A stretch of 64,000 bases of DNA from Streptomyces sp. SCL15-4 (GCF_033366695.1 NZ_JAOBTQ010000001.1:186001-250000); one strand, 5' to 3'. Positions 1 through 8,812 are shown, counted from the stretch's first letter. Notes: generated by a model not told the origin, from the letters alone. Translations and numbers: made by a program.

Positions 1-32
1 GCACTGGCTGCGGGTGGTGGAAGTGTGGGGAA

Positions 33-72
33 GGCCCCGCGAGGAGCGATTGCTCGGTGCGCTCGCGGGGCC
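33..72 (-). terminator. Hairpin terminator downstream of the LPMO gene
   Basis: A perfect 11-bp inverted repeat (GGCCCCGCGAG at 33-43, CTCGCGGGGCC at 62-72) encloses a smaller GAGC/GCTC stem at 44-55. It lies about 35 bp past the LPMO stop codon. There is no U-tract, as is usual in Streptomyces. Confidence 0.7.
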
Positions 73-107
73 GGCGTGCGGGTGTTGCGAGGTGCGGGTC
101 GGCTGGG

Positions 108-764
108 TCAGCCGAAGTCGACGTCACTGCACAGGAAGTACTTCTGGTCCATGTGCGATGCCTTCCAGACGGTCACCACGACGTGGCGTCCGCTGTAGCC
201 GGAGGTGCTGACGTCGGTGGTGTAGTGCGCCTGGTAGGGGTAGCGGCCGGTCTTCTTGACCTGGTCGAGGTCGTTCCAGCCGATGAGCTGGGTGGTCGGG
301 TCGAAGCCTTGCTTGGTGACGTAGATCTCCAGCCAGTCGGCGCCGTGCCGGGCCTCGTCGTAGAGGTCGACGGTGAAGTCGGAGCCGATGCCGGTGGTGA
401 TCCACGGTCCGGGGCGGTCGAGCGCCCCGTAGTTGGTCTCGCCCTGGCCGCCGGCGCTGCAGATCTGGCCGTTCGGGATGACCTGCCGGTAGTTGTCGCC
501 GGTGTTGTTGGCGTAGACGGCCTTCCACGCGGTGATCGCGTTCGGGTTCTCGTGGTAGGTGCGGTAGCACATGGGGTCCTGCGCCTCGTCGGGCTCGCTG
601 GAGCCCCAGCGCTGCAGGCAGCCGTAGTTGCGGGTCTGGGGAGCGATGACCGTGCCGTGGGCGGAGGCGGTCGGCGCTTGGGCCATCAGGCCCAGCAGGG
701 TGGCGGCCAGTGCGGCGGCGGCCAGCGCGGTGCGGCGGGACCCGGTTGCGGGTACGCGGTTCAT
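108..764 (-). CDS. Secreted AA10 lytic polysaccharide monooxygenase (chitin/cellulose-binding protein)
   Basis: The 218-aa protein is a secreted copper enzyme that oxidatively cleaves crystalline chitin or cellulose. Residues 1-35 form a signal peptide with an Arg-rich n-region and an ASA cleavage site, leaving His36 as the mature N-terminus. His36, followed by GTVIAPQTRNYGC, is one half of the copper histidine brace. His140 in the EARHGADW segment fits the second brace histidine of AA10 proteins. The C-terminal GRHVVVTVWKASH...FLCSDVDFG block is typical of single-domain family members, and there is no appended CBM. The start is supported by a GGAGG about 9 nt upstream. Substrate (chitin or cellulose) cannot be decided by eye. 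Confidence 0.93.
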   Translation of the reverse strand: MNRVPATGSRRTALAAAALAATLLGLMAQAPTASAHGTVIAPQTRNYGCLQRWGSSEPDEAQDPMCYRTYHENPNAITAWKAVYANNTGDNYRQVIPNGQICSAGGQGETNYGALDRPGPWITTGIGSDFTVDLYDEARHGADWLEIYVTKQGFDPTTQLIGWNDLDQVKKTGRYPYQAHYTTDVSTSGYSGRHVVVTVWKASHMDQKYFLCSDVDFG

Positions 765-856
765 GATCGGTTTTCCTCCGTGGTTTCGGGAAGGGCACCG
801 GTCGGCGGTGCCGGCCGGTCAGAGCCTTGCGCGTGCTCGGGAGGGTGCTGTTCAGG

Positions 857-1297
857 TCAGTTGTCGGGCCGGCTCACCTCCTTTCGCCTCGGGGTGGGTG
901 CCGTCGTGGGGCGGATCAGCGCGTTCGCCGACCAGGCGCCGGGGCCGAGGGCGGCTATGAGCAGGAAGGCCCAGCAGAACAGGGCGGCGGGTTCGCCGCC
1001 GTTCTGGAGGGGGAACAGGGCGTGGGGCTGGTGCTGGGTGAAGTAGGCGTAGGCCATGGATCCGGAGCAGATGACCGCCGCCGGGCGGGTGCCGGCGCCG
1101 AGGGCGACCAGGAGCCCTCCGGCCAGCTGGATGACGGCGGCCCACCATCCCGGCCACTCGCCGAGAGCCGGTGCCGGTCCGTGGGGGCCGCCGAGGACGT
1201 CGAACACGGTGGCGGCACCGTGGCAGGCGAACAGGAAGCCCACCACGATGCGGTAGAGCGCGAGTGCGACGGGAGCGCTGTCCGCTTCGAGGTTCAC
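857..1297 (-). CDS. DoxX-like integral membrane protein
   Basis: The 146-aa protein has about four hydrophobic segments: VALALYRIVVGFLFACHG, a Trp-rich WAAVIQLAGGLLVALGAG, PAAVICSGSMAYAYF, and LFCWAFLLIAALG. These match the small DoxX/SURF4-like family, whose members are membrane proteins linked to redox or thiol stress in actinobacteria. The GTG start at 1297 was chosen because GAAAGGA lies 8 nt upstream and the hydrophobic core begins soon after; the frame is open further upstream but that stretch is low-complexity and unconserved in character. The gene lies between two secreted polysaccharide enzymes with no evident functional link. Confidence 0.75.
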   Translation of the reverse strand: MNLEADSAPVALALYRIVVGFLFACHGAATVFDVLGGPHGPAPALGEWPGWWAAVIQLAGGLLVALGAGTRPAAVICSGSMAYAYFTQHQPHALFPLQNGGEPAALFCWAFLLIAALGPGAWSANALIRPTTAPTPRRKEVSRPDN

Positions 1298-1372
1298 AGG
1301 AGGTGTCCTTTCGCGAGGTGAGCGTCCTGCCGCGCCACTGGTGCCGGCGCCGCGGCCGGAGGCCGCTGGGGA

Positions 1373-1410
1373 GGCCGGCACCCCCGCACCCTCAAGCGGG
1401 GGTGCCGGCC
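1373..1410 (-). terminator. Strong hairpin terminator after the GH66 gene
   Basis: A perfect 15-bp stem (1373-1387 with 1396-1410; the arm reads GGCCGGCACCCCCGC) closes an 8-nt loop, 75 bp past the GH66 stop codon and before the DoxX start. Confidence 0.85.
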
Positions 1411-1484
1411 GTTCGGGGACCGTATGGGCTCGGGGCCCGTACGGATTCGCGGCTGCGCCTTGGGACGCGGCCGAGGTGGCTGGT

Positions 1485-3707
1485 TCAGCTGGTCAGAGAC
1501 CACTTCTGGCTGTTCCAGCCGCCGCAGTCCCACAGGTGGAGCCGTGCTCCGTCCGCTGTGCTCTGGCTCTCGATGTCGAGGCAGCGTCCGGACTTGAGGT
1601 TTTTCAGGGTGCCGTTGGACTGGAAGGCCCACTTCTGGCTGTCGTAACCGCCGCAGTCCCACAGGTGGGCCTTGGTGCCGTTGGCGGTGTAGCCACCCTC
1701 GACGTCCAGGCACTTGCCCAGCACGCGCAGCTCGGTGCCGCTGAGGGTCCACTTCTGCCGGTCGCCGCCGGTGCAGGTGCCCAGCTGGGCCGGGGTGCCG
1801 TTGGCGCTGGCTCCGTCCTTGGCCTCGGCGCACTTGCCGCCTGCGTTGACCAGCTGCTTGCCGGTGCCGGACCCGTTGCCCGGGTCGGTGCCGCCGTCAC
1901 CGGGGTCGTCGGTGTTGGCGGTGTGGTCGAAGTAGACGAAGTCCCAGTTCTTCAGTTCGGGGACGGTGAACTTCAGGTAGGTGCCCGCGGAGTCGCTGCC
2001 GGTGGTGAAGGGGAGGTTCGCCGAGTGGCCGCCGTCGCGGTCGGGGCTGCCGACGCGGAGGGCTGCCGGGGTCTGCTGTCCCTCGCGCAGGTAGTACTTC
2101 ACGGAGACGTTGGTCTTCGCGGGCGGGGTGGCGGTGCCGGCGTCGCGCCATTTGCCGTCGTTGCCGAGCAGGTTGATCAGGTGCAGCACGTCGGTGTCGC
2201 CGTTGCGCATGGCGTTGGTCCACACGGTGTTGCCGGAGCCGTCGGTGGAGGTGTTCAGCCCGTCGATGACGGTCTTGTTGGACGCGGTGTGCAGGTCGGG
2301 GCCGTAGAAGAGGTTCTCGTAGCCGGTGATGACGTCGTAGTACGTCTTCTCCCACGCCTTGAGCTCGGCGGACATGCTCTTGTCCTTGTTGAGGAAGTAC
2401 TCGGTGTTGAGCATGTGGTCGTTGGGACCGAGTTCGAGGTGGTTGGCGCCGTTGGCGGCGAACATGGCGTTGGCCAGTTGCACCGAGGTGGTGTCGAAGA
2501 CGGAGTTGTTGTTCGGGGTGCTGGAGTCGGGGGTGTTGGGGCGGTTCATGTAGGCGGGGGTGATGTGCGGCTTGCCGCCGGACGCCTGGCGCTGGCGCTC
2601 CAGGTAGTCCTTGACCGAGGAGTTGGTCTCGTAGTTCGACCACAGCTCGGTGTAGAGGTAGTCGGCGCTCGACTTGGCCAGTTCGGCGTCGCCGTAGCCG
2701 TCGACGGCGTTGAAGCCGACCGCGTTGCGGCCCGCGGGCAGGGCCTGCTTGGTCTTGTTGGTCAGCTGGGCGAAGCCGTTCGGACGGTTGACCTTGTTGC
2801 CGGCCTTGTCGTACTTCTCCGACCAGTAGCCGATCTGGTCCAGGTGGGCGCCGTCGAAGCCCATGGAGTTCACCGAGTCCTTGTACTGGCCGACGATGTA
2901 GTTCTGCCAGTCGGGGTTCTCGGGGTTCATCAGGTGCAGGATCTGGTTCGGCAGCATCGGGTAGTACCACTCGTCCGTGCCGCCGGGGCTGTTGAACAGC
3001 CGCCAGTCCGGGTTGACCTGCGAGGTGTCGTAGTCGTTGAGGGCCGCGTACGACATCTGGTACGGCATGGCGGCCATGCCCCGGCCGTGCTCGGCGTCGA
3101 TGTAGTTGCGGATGGTCGCGGAGCTGAGAGTGTCGCCGTTCCACGCCGTCCAGCTGCCGGCGACGCCGGACCCGTCGTGCCTGACGGGCTTCTCGTGCTT
3201 CCACAGCCAGTCGTAGTACTGCAGCGCGTTGATGTGGTAGCGCTGGGAGAGTTCGGCGATGTCGCCCTTGGCGTCGTCGGCGGAGATGTTCGTACCGTAG
3301 TAGGCCAGGAACCCGAACCGGGGGAAGCGGGTCCAGGTGGAGGAGACGTCGATCGCCGTCTGGGTCCGGCTGGAGCCGGCCTGGATCTCGACGAGGTAGC
3401 CCTGGAAGTCCGTGGACGGCGGCGTCACCTTCCACACGGCCCGTCCGCTGCCGTCGGCCTGCACGGTGCCGCTCTTCACGACGTCCCCGAGGTGGGTGAG
3501 CGTGAAGGTCACCGGGCCGCTGCCGTCGACCTGCGCGGTCACCGTGGCCTCCTGGCCGGGCGAGTAGCGCGACGCGTCGGTCCAGGCGTCGCTTACGGTG
3601 GCGGCGGAGGCCGGGGCGGCCGGCATGAACGCCAGCGCTGATGCGGCCAGCACCAGGCCGGCAGCCAGTCCCGTACGCCGGACTCTGCGATGTCGTGCTC
3701 CTGTCAT
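1485..3707 (-). CDS. Secreted GH66 dextranase / cycloisomaltooligosaccharide glucanotransferase-type enzyme with CBM13
   Basis: The 740-aa secreted enzyme acts on alpha-1,6-glucan (dextran). Residues 1-35 are a signal peptide ending APASA. After a beta-rich N-domain (about 37-125) the GH66 barrel begins with FPRFGFLAYY and carries the family block YHINALQYYDW (about 157-167). It also has the acidic motif FDGAHLDQIG (D285/D290), one Asp of which is the expected nucleophile, and LYTELW (E354), the expected acid/base. About residues 617-740 form a ricin-type CBM13 trefoil with three QKW repeats (QKWTLSG, QKWAFQS, QKWSLTS). The ATG at 3707 has GAGGAG 4 nt upstream. Cyclizing enzymes usually carry a CBM35 insertion, which I do not see, so dextranase is the simpler call. 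It is divergent from the ROK-GH13-ABC sugar locus that would use its products. Confidence 0.87.
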   Translation of the reverse strand: MTGARHRRVRRTGLAAGLVLAASALAFMPAAPASAATVSDAWTDASRYSPGQEATVTAQVDGSGPVTFTLTHLGDVVKSGTVQADGSGRAVWKVTPPSTDFQGYLVEIQAGSSRTQTAIDVSSTWTRFPRFGFLAYYGTNISADDAKGDIAELSQRYHINALQYYDWLWKHEKPVRHDGSGVAGSWTAWNGDTLSSATIRNYIDAEHGRGMAAMPYQMSYAALNDYDTSQVNPDWRLFNSPGGTDEWYYPMLPNQILHLMNPENPDWQNYIVGQYKDSVNSMGFDGAHLDQIGYWSEKYDKAGNKVNRPNGFAQLTNKTKQALPAGRNAVGFNAVDGYGDAELAKSSADYLYTELWSNYETNSSVKDYLERQRQASGGKPHITPAYMNRPNTPDSSTPNNNSVFDTTSVQLANAMFAANGANHLELGPNDHMLNTEYFLNKDKSMSAELKAWEKTYYDVITGYENLFYGPDLHTASNKTVIDGLNTSTDGSGNTVWTNAMRNGDTDVLHLINLLGNDGKWRDAGTATPPAKTNVSVKYYLREGQQTPAALRVGSPDRDGGHSANLPFTTGSDSAGTYLKFTVPELKNWDFVYFDHTANTDDPGDGGTDPGNGSGTGKQLVNAGGKCAEAKDGASANGTPAQLGTCTGGDRQKWTLSGTELRVLGKCLDVEGGYTANGTKAHLWDCGGYDSQKWAFQSNGTLKNLKSGRCLDIESQSTADGARLHLWDCGGWNSQKWSLTS

Positions 3708-3853
3708 ATCTCCTCGCTTGGGGGAAGGGCGGCGTCCGCGCGCACCCCAGCCGCCGGACCGTCCGCACATGCGGACGCCCGGGGTGAGCCGTGAGGGTGG
3801 GTGCACCGGCAGCGAGCCGCGGGTCTCGGCGGCAGCCGCTGGGCGGGCCGGGC

Positions 3854-3892
3854 GCAGCGATGCGTGCGTGCGGATGCCGCACGCATCGCTGC
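3854..3892. repeat. 15-bp perfect inverted repeat upstream of the GH66 gene
   Basis: The arm GCAGCGATGCGTGCG (3854-3868) is matched perfectly by CGCACGCATCGCTGC (3878-3892) across a 9-nt loop. It lies about 150 bp upstream of the GH66 start codon, so it may be in the GH66 leader as a stem-loop, or act as a protein-binding site. Neither role is proven. Confidence 0.6.
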
Positions 3893-4189
3893 ACCCCTGG
3901 CACGGATGGATCGACCACGCCGCGGTGTACTGCGGTGCGGTCGCCGGTTAACGTCCCGCTATTTCTTCCTCGTGTCAACGAAATCGACGAGATTGGTCCC
4001 CTCGATCCGCTCGGCGACCCCACCAGAGGCCCCGTGAGCACCGCAGAACCGGACTCTCCGCACCAGTCACGGTTCGATAACGCACCTTTTTCTTTCTTGA
4101 CGCATGAAAAGGCTGGGGGACACACTCCCGTCATCTGCAGGCAACCGGTCGAGCCGCACCGGCCCTGCCACACCCTCCGGGAGACACGC

Positions 4190-4318
4190 ATGGCGCTCTC
4201 CAGACGAACCCCGGTCTCCGGCGCCGCCGCCGGAGCGGGCCTGGGCGATCTCCTCACCTTGATGCGCGCGGCCAACGACAGCGGTTCGATAGCGCTGAAC
4301 CACATCGACCTGCACTGA
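4190..4318 (+). CDS. Possible 42-aa leader ORF upstream of the ROK regulator
   Basis: An ATG at 4190 is preceded by GGGAG at 6-nt spacing and opens a 42-codon frame ending NHIDLH. It stops 32 bp before the ROK start. I do not recognise it. Its last third overlaps the proposed ROK operator at 4283-4301, so the sequence there may be constrained as DNA and not as protein. It may well be non-coding. Confidence 0.3.
   Translation: MALSRRTPVSGAAAGAGLGDLLTLMRAANDSGSIALNHIDLH
4283..4301. promoter_or_regulatory. Candidate ROK-regulator operator
   Basis: The 19-bp element GGTTCGATAGCGCTGAACC has GGTTC/GAACC arms around the internal palindrome AGCGCT. Its left half, with the preceding C, recurs as CGGTTCGATA at 4070-4079. 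It lies 50 bp upstream of the ROK start, a place suited to autoregulation and control of the sugar operon. The assignment to the ROK protein is inferred from position. Confidence 0.45.
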
Positions 4319-4350
4319 TACGCCGTCACTCACGTCTGGAGACACCAGGG

Positions 4351-5532
4351 ATGAGCCCCTCACCGGTCCGGTTCTCGGATCTCGTCAGCGAACAGTCCCG
4401 CGCGGAGATCTTCGCCACCGTGCTGACCTCCGGCCCGCTATCGCGCACCCAGCTCGCCCAGCGGCTGGGTCTGGTGCCCTCCAGCGTCACCCGCATGCTC
4501 CCCCCGCTGCTGGAGCACGGTTACCTGCACGAGAGCGACGCCGCCCCGAACGGGCGCGGCCGGCCGCAGAAAATGCTGCACGTCAACCCCGACAAGCACA
4601 TCGTGGTCGGCATCAAGATCGGCCCCGCGCAGGTGTCCGGAGTCGTCACCGACATGGCCGCCAACGTCCTCGCCCGCCTCGAGGAGCCCATCGCCGACCG
4701 CACCCCTGAGACGGCCCTCTCCGCCGCTGCGGCACTGACCCTGCGCCTCCTGGACCAGGCACCCGAGGCTGCGGACCGGGTGCTGGGCCTGGGCGTCGGC
4801 GTCAGCGGCCACGTCGACTCCGCCGCCGGCGTGTGCCGCTACTCCGCCCTGCTGGACTGGAACAAGGTCGACGTGGCCGGCCCGCTGCGCGAGGCCACCG
4901 GACTGCCGGTCGTGGTGAACAACGACGTCAACACTCTCGTGGTGGCCGAGCGCTGGTTCGGGCAGGGTCGGGACGTCGACTCCTTCGCCGTCGTCACCGT
5001 CGGCCCCGGCATCGGCTGCGGCCTTCTCCTCGACGGCGCCCTCTTCTCCGGCGCGACCGGCCTGGCCGGAGAGCTGGGCCACCTGCCCCTGGACCCCGCC
5101 GGCCCGATGTGCAGCTGCGGCCGCCGCGGCTGCCTGGAAGCCCTCGCCGGCGACCGGGCCGTCCTGCGCCACCTCCAGGACGCCGGTGTGCCCTGCACCA
5201 CCATCACCGATGCCATGCACATCGCCCGCTCGGGAAGCGGCTCGGCGCGGATCGTCGCCCGCTCCGCCTTCGCCGAGGCGGGCACCGCACTGGGCCGCGG
5301 ACTGGCCGGCATGTGCAACCTGCTCAACCTGCAGAAGATCATCCTTGCCGGGGAAGGAGCCGTCGCCCACGACCTCTTCGGCCCGGCCATGCACGACGCT
5401 CTTCAGGCCCACGCCTTCTCCACCGCCGCCCGCGACTGCGACATCCGCGTCGACCCCGTCACCCACGACCTGTGGGCCCGCGGCGCCGCCTGCCTCGTCA
5501 TCCGCGAAGCCGTCGGTGCCGCCATCTCCTGA
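4351..5532 (+). CDS. ROK-family transcriptional regulator of the dextran/isomaltooligosaccharide locus
   Basis: The 393-aa protein couples an N-terminal winged helix-turn-helix (about 20-70; SRTQLAQRLGLVPSSVTRML) to a sugar-kinase-fold ROK domain. The zinc motif CSCGRRGCLE is at 254-263, and the preceding VVNNDVNTLVVAERWFGQG and GPGIGCGLLLDG blocks are family hallmarks. NagC/XylR-type ROK proteins of this layout repress sugar uptake genes and release DNA when a sugar binds. It is the first gene before the GH13 and ABC genes and divergent from GH66, so it most likely regulates both arms in response to isomaltose-type sugars or glucose. Confidence 0.9.
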   Translation: MSPSPVRFSDLVSEQSRAEIFATVLTSGPLSRTQLAQRLGLVPSSVTRMLPPLLEHGYLHESDAAPNGRGRPQKMLHVNPDKHIVVGIKIGPAQVSGVVTDMAANVLARLEEPIADRTPETALSAAAALTLRLLDQAPEAADRVLGLGVGVSGHVDSAAGVCRYSALLDWNKVDVAGPLREATGLPVVVNNDVNTLVVAERWFGQGRDVDSFAVVTVGPGIGCGLLLDGALFSGATGLAGELGHLPLDPAGPMCSCGRRGCLEALAGDRAVLRHLQDAGVPCTTITDAMHIARSGSGSARIVARSAFAEAGTALGRGLAGMCNLLNLQKIILAGEGAVAHDLFGPAMHDALQAHAFSTAARDCDIRVDPVTHDLWARGAACLVIREAVGAAIS

Positions 5533-5634
5533 CGCCCCGGCCCGCCCGCGGCAGCCGGCGAACCGGCCACCCGAACCGTCCAGCCCCGACACCATCCCGG
5601 CGAACAGCCCCTCCACCCACGATGAGGATTTGAC

Positions 5635-7371
5635 GTGCCCGAAAACGCGCCCAGCCCTGCCGACGCCTGGTGGAGCAATGCGGTGGTCTACCAGATCTAC
5701 CCGCGCAGCTTCGCCGACTCGAACGCGGACGGCATCGGCGACCTGCAGGGCATCACCGAACGCCTCGACTATCTCTCCGAACTCGGCGTCGACGTCCTGT
5801 GGCTCTCCCCGGTCTACCCCTCGCCGCACGACGACAACGGCTACGACATCAGCGACTACCAGGACATCGACCCGCTCTTCGGCACACTCGCCGACTTCGA
5901 CCGGCTCCTGGCCTCCGTGCACGAACGCGGCATGAAGCTCGTCATGGACCTGGTCGTCAACCACACCAGTGACGAACACCCCTGGTTCACCGCCTCCCGC
6001 GACGACGGCCCCGGCGGACCGAAGCGCGACTGGTACATCTGGCGCCCGCCCCGCGAGGGCATGGAGCCCGGAACGGCGGGAGCGGAGCCGAACAACTGGG
6101 AGTCGTGGTTCTCGGGTTCGGCGTGGACGTTCGACGAGGCGTCCGGCGAGTACTACCTGCACACCTTCTCCCGCAAGCAGCCCGACCTGAACTGGGACAA
6201 CCCCGACGTCCGGCAGGCCGTGTACGCGATGATGCGCTGGTGGCTTCGGCGGGGCGTCGACGGCTTCCGCATGGACGTCATCAACCTGATCTCCAAGGAC
6301 CCGGCCCTGCCCGACGGCATCGTGCCCGAAGGCGCCCGCTACGGTGACGGCCGCCCGTACTACGTGTGCGGGCCCCGCGTCCACGACTACCTCGCCGAGA
6401 TGCACCGCGAGGTCATCGCCGGCTACCCGCGCCGCCTGCTCACCGTCGGGGAGATGCCCGGCGTCACCGTCGAGCAGGCCAGGCTCTTCACCGATCCCGG
6501 CCGCCGCGAACTCGACATGGTCTTCCAGTTCGAGCACGTCGGCCTCGACCACGGCCCCGGCGGCAAGTTCGACGTCCGCCCCCTGAAGCTGACCGACCTC
6601 AAGGCCAGCCTCGGCCGGTGGCAGACGGGCCTGGGCGAGACCGGCTGGAACAGCCTGTACTGGAACAACCACGACCAGCCCCGGGTGGTCTCCCGCTTCG
6701 GCGACGACTCGCCGTTCCACCGCTACCGGTCCGCGAAGATGCTGGCCACCGTCCTGCATCTGCACCGCGGCACCCCGTACGTCTACCAGGGCGAGGAACT
6801 CGCCATGGCCAACGCGCCGTTCGCGTCCATCGCCGACTTCCGCGACATCGAGTCCCTCAACCACTACCGCGACCAGCTCGCCCTCGGCGCCGACGAGCGG
6901 CAGATCCTCGACGGGCTGCGGCACCGCAGCCGGGACAACGCCCGCACCCCCATGCAGTGGGACGCCACCGGACACGCCGGTTTCACCGCCGGCACCCCGT
7001 GGATCGCGGTCAATCCCGACCACACCGAGGTCAACGCCAAGGCGCAGCTGGCCGATCCCGAATCCGTCTTCCACTACTACCGCCGCCTGATCGCCCTGCG
7101 GCACAGCGAGCCCGCCCTCACCCACGGCGACTTCCACATGCTCCACCCCGAGCACGAACAGCTCTACGCCTTCACCCGCCACGACGCGGGCACCGGCACC
7201 GAACTGCTCGTCCTGGCCAACTTCGGCGCCGGCGATCTCGCCGTCGACCTTCCCGACGGCTGGGAAGGCGCCGAGGTACTCATCGCGAACGTTCCCGCCA
7301 CCTCACCTCTCACGAGCCCGCACACCCTGCAGCCGTGGGAAGCCCGCGTCCACCGCCGCCGCACCGTCTGA
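5635..7371 (+). CDS. GH13 alpha-glucosidase, oligo-1,6-glucosidase type
   Basis: The 578-aa intracellular enzyme (no signal peptide) should release glucose from isomalto-oligosaccharides. GH13 motifs are in order: GVDVLWLSPVYPSPHDDNGYD (51-71), MDLVVNH (104-110), GFRMDVINLI with nucleophile D214, TVGEMPG with acid/base E273, and NNHDQPR with H346/D347. The Val directly after the catalytic Asp is the residue linked to alpha-1,6 rather than alpha-1,4 preference in GH13_31-type oligo-1,6-glucosidases. The start is GTG at 5635 with GAGG upstream. It sits between the ROK regulator and the importer genes, and the secreted dextranase nearby supports alpha-1,6 specificity. Confidence 0.92.
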   Translation: MPENAPSPADAWWSNAVVYQIYPRSFADSNADGIGDLQGITERLDYLSELGVDVLWLSPVYPSPHDDNGYDISDYQDIDPLFGTLADFDRLLASVHERGMKLVMDLVVNHTSDEHPWFTASRDDGPGGPKRDWYIWRPPREGMEPGTAGAEPNNWESWFSGSAWTFDEASGEYYLHTFSRKQPDLNWDNPDVRQAVYAMMRWWLRRGVDGFRMDVINLISKDPALPDGIVPEGARYGDGRPYYVCGPRVHDYLAEMHREVIAGYPRRLLTVGEMPGVTVEQARLFTDPGRRELDMVFQFEHVGLDHGPGGKFDVRPLKLTDLKASLGRWQTGLGETGWNSLYWNNHDQPRVVSRFGDDSPFHRYRSAKMLATVLHLHRGTPYVYQGEELAMANAPFASIADFRDIESLNHYRDQLALGADERQILDGLRHRSRDNARTPMQWDATGHAGFTAGTPWIAVNPDHTEVNAKAQLADPESVFHYYRRLIALRHSEPALTHGDFHMLHPEHEQLYAFTRHDAGTGTELLVLANFGAGDLAVDLPDGWEGAEVLIANVPATSPLTSPHTLQPWEARVHRRRTV

Positions 7372-7411
7372 CCCACCCGCCCCGACGCACCGCACGCGAG
7401 GAAAAACTGCC

Positions 7412-8728
7412 ATGAACAACCCGCGCACCCGCTCTTCCCTGCGCAGAAGGCCGCTGCTGCTGGCCCTGTCCGCGCTGGCCCTGCTGGCTCCGCTGACCGC
7501 CTGCGGCGGCTCCGACTCCGTGGCCGGTGACGGCAAGACCCTGCGGCTGTGGCACTACGAGGACAAGGACGGCGCGCTGGGCAAGGCGTGGGCCGCGGCC
7601 GTCACCGAGTTCAAGAAGAGTCACCCGGACGTGAAGGTGATCTTCGAGCAGAAGACGTTCGACCAGATCCAGCAGAACGCGGGCATGATCCTCAACTCCG
7701 ACAAGGCGCCCGACGTCATGGAGTACAACAAGGGCAACGCCACCACCGGCCTGCTGGCCAAGCAGGGCCTGCTCACCGACCTCACCCCGATCGTCAAGGC
7801 GCACGGCTGGGACAAGAAGATCAGCGACAGCGCCTCCGTCACCGCCCGCTACGACAAGAATGGCGAGATGGGCGGTGACAAGTGGTACGGCGTGCCCAAT
7901 TACGGCGAGTTCGTCCTCGCCTATTACAACGACGACCTGTTCGAGAAGTACCACGTCGCCAAGCCCACCGACTTCCACAGCTTCGAAGCCGCGCTGGCCA
8001 AGTTCAAGGCCGCCGGCGTCACCCCGCTCGCCAACGCCGGCAACGACCACCCCGCCATGCACTGGCTCTACCTGCTCGCCCTGTCCAAGGCCGACCGGAA
8101 GTGGGTCGACGACTACCAGCGCTACCAGGGCAAGGTCGACTTCCACGGCCCCGAGATGACCTACGCCGTCGGCAAGTTCGAGGAGTGGGTCGACAAGGGC
8201 TACTTCGACAAGAAGGACGTCGGCCTCAAGGGCACCGACATGACCGAGCAGTTCGTCTCCCAGAAGCGGCCCATCATGGTCGGCGGCAACTGGTGGTTCG
8301 GCGGCCTGACCACCGACGTCAAGGACTTCAAGTGGTCCACCGCCCCCTACCCGGGCAGCAAGGCGACCCTCGGTGCCGGCGGCAACAACTGGGTCGTCCC
8401 CACCAGGGCGAAGAACAAGAAGCTCGCCGAGGACTTCATCGACATCACCATGTCGCCCAAGATCCAGAAGCTCATCGGTGAAGAGGGCAACGTCCCCCTC
8501 GCCGCCAAGCCCGACGAGATCACCAACCCCAAGTCCCGGCAGCTCATCAACGCCTTCGACCAGGACCAGGCAAGCGGCGGCCTGGCCTTCTACCCCGACT
8601 GGCCCGTCGCCGGCTACTTCGACACCTGGCTGGCCGCCACCCAGAACCTCATGAACGGCGGCAAGCCCGGCACCGTCCTCGACCAGCTCGCCGCGCCCTA
8701 CGAGAAGTACACCGCATCCCGGCACTGA
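7412..8728 (+). CDS. Sugar ABC transporter solute-binding lipoprotein
   Basis: The 438-aa family-1 extracellular solute-binding protein starts with a lipoprotein signal (lipobox LTAC, Cys31), so it is anchored to the outer face of the membrane. The mature protein begins TLRLWHYEDKDGALGKAW, followed by the PDVMEYNKGN and YGVPNYGEFVLAYYNDDLFEKY blocks typical of oligosaccharide binders. It lies 40 bp after the GH13 gene and before two permease genes. A long hairpin after it probably keeps its transcript more abundant than that of the permeases. The likely ligands, judged from context, are isomaltose and isomaltotriose. Confidence 0.93.
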   Translation: MNNPRTRSSLRRRPLLLALSALALLAPLTACGGSDSVAGDGKTLRLWHYEDKDGALGKAWAAAVTEFKKSHPDVKVIFEQKTFDQIQQNAGMILNSDKAPDVMEYNKGNATTGLLAKQGLLTDLTPIVKAHGWDKKISDSASVTARYDKNGEMGGDKWYGVPNYGEFVLAYYNDDLFEKYHVAKPTDFHSFEAALAKFKAAGVTPLANAGNDHPAMHWLYLLALSKADRKWVDDYQRYQGKVDFHGPEMTYAVGKFEEWVDKGYFDKKDVGLKGTDMTEQFVSQKRPIMVGGNWWFGGLTTDVKDFKWSTAPYPGSKATLGAGGNNWVVPTRAKNKKLAEDFIDITMSPKIQKLIGEEGNVPLAAKPDEITNPKSRQLINAFDQDQASGGLAFYPDWPVAGYFDTWLAATQNLMNGGKPGTVLDQLAAPYEKYTASRH

Positions 8729-8778
8729 GACCGCCCGGCCACAGGCTTCCCGATCCACGGCCGAGCCCGTCACGGCAA

Positions 8779-8812
8779 CGGCAGTCCGGCCCCGTCCCGG
8801 GCCGGACTGCCG
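8779..8812 (+). terminator. Intra-operon hairpin between binding protein and permeases
   Basis: A perfect 14-bp stem (CGGCAGTCCGGCCC at 8779-8792, GGGCCGGACTGCCG at 8799-8812) closes a 6-nt loop in the 157-bp gap between the binding-protein and permease genes. Such structures commonly act as partial terminators or 3'-stabilisers, giving high binding-protein and lower permease levels. Confidence 0.75.

Larger units (their letters stand above)
3708..4350. promoter_or_regulatory. Divergent control region between the GH66 gene and the ROK sugar operon
   Basis: This 643-bp region is relatively AT-rich in its middle (about 3955-4110). It holds a long inverted repeat (3854-3892), two copies of CGGTTCGATA (4070-4079 and 4282-4291), a TTGACG -35-like element at 4097-4102 without a convincing -10, and a possible small ORF at 4190-4318. 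Both divergent genes need promoters here. Confidence 0.6.

Noticed and set aside
765..856. DasR (dre) site upstream of the LPMO gene
   Set aside because: No match to the ACTGGTCTAGACCACT-type consensus was seen in the intergenic region.
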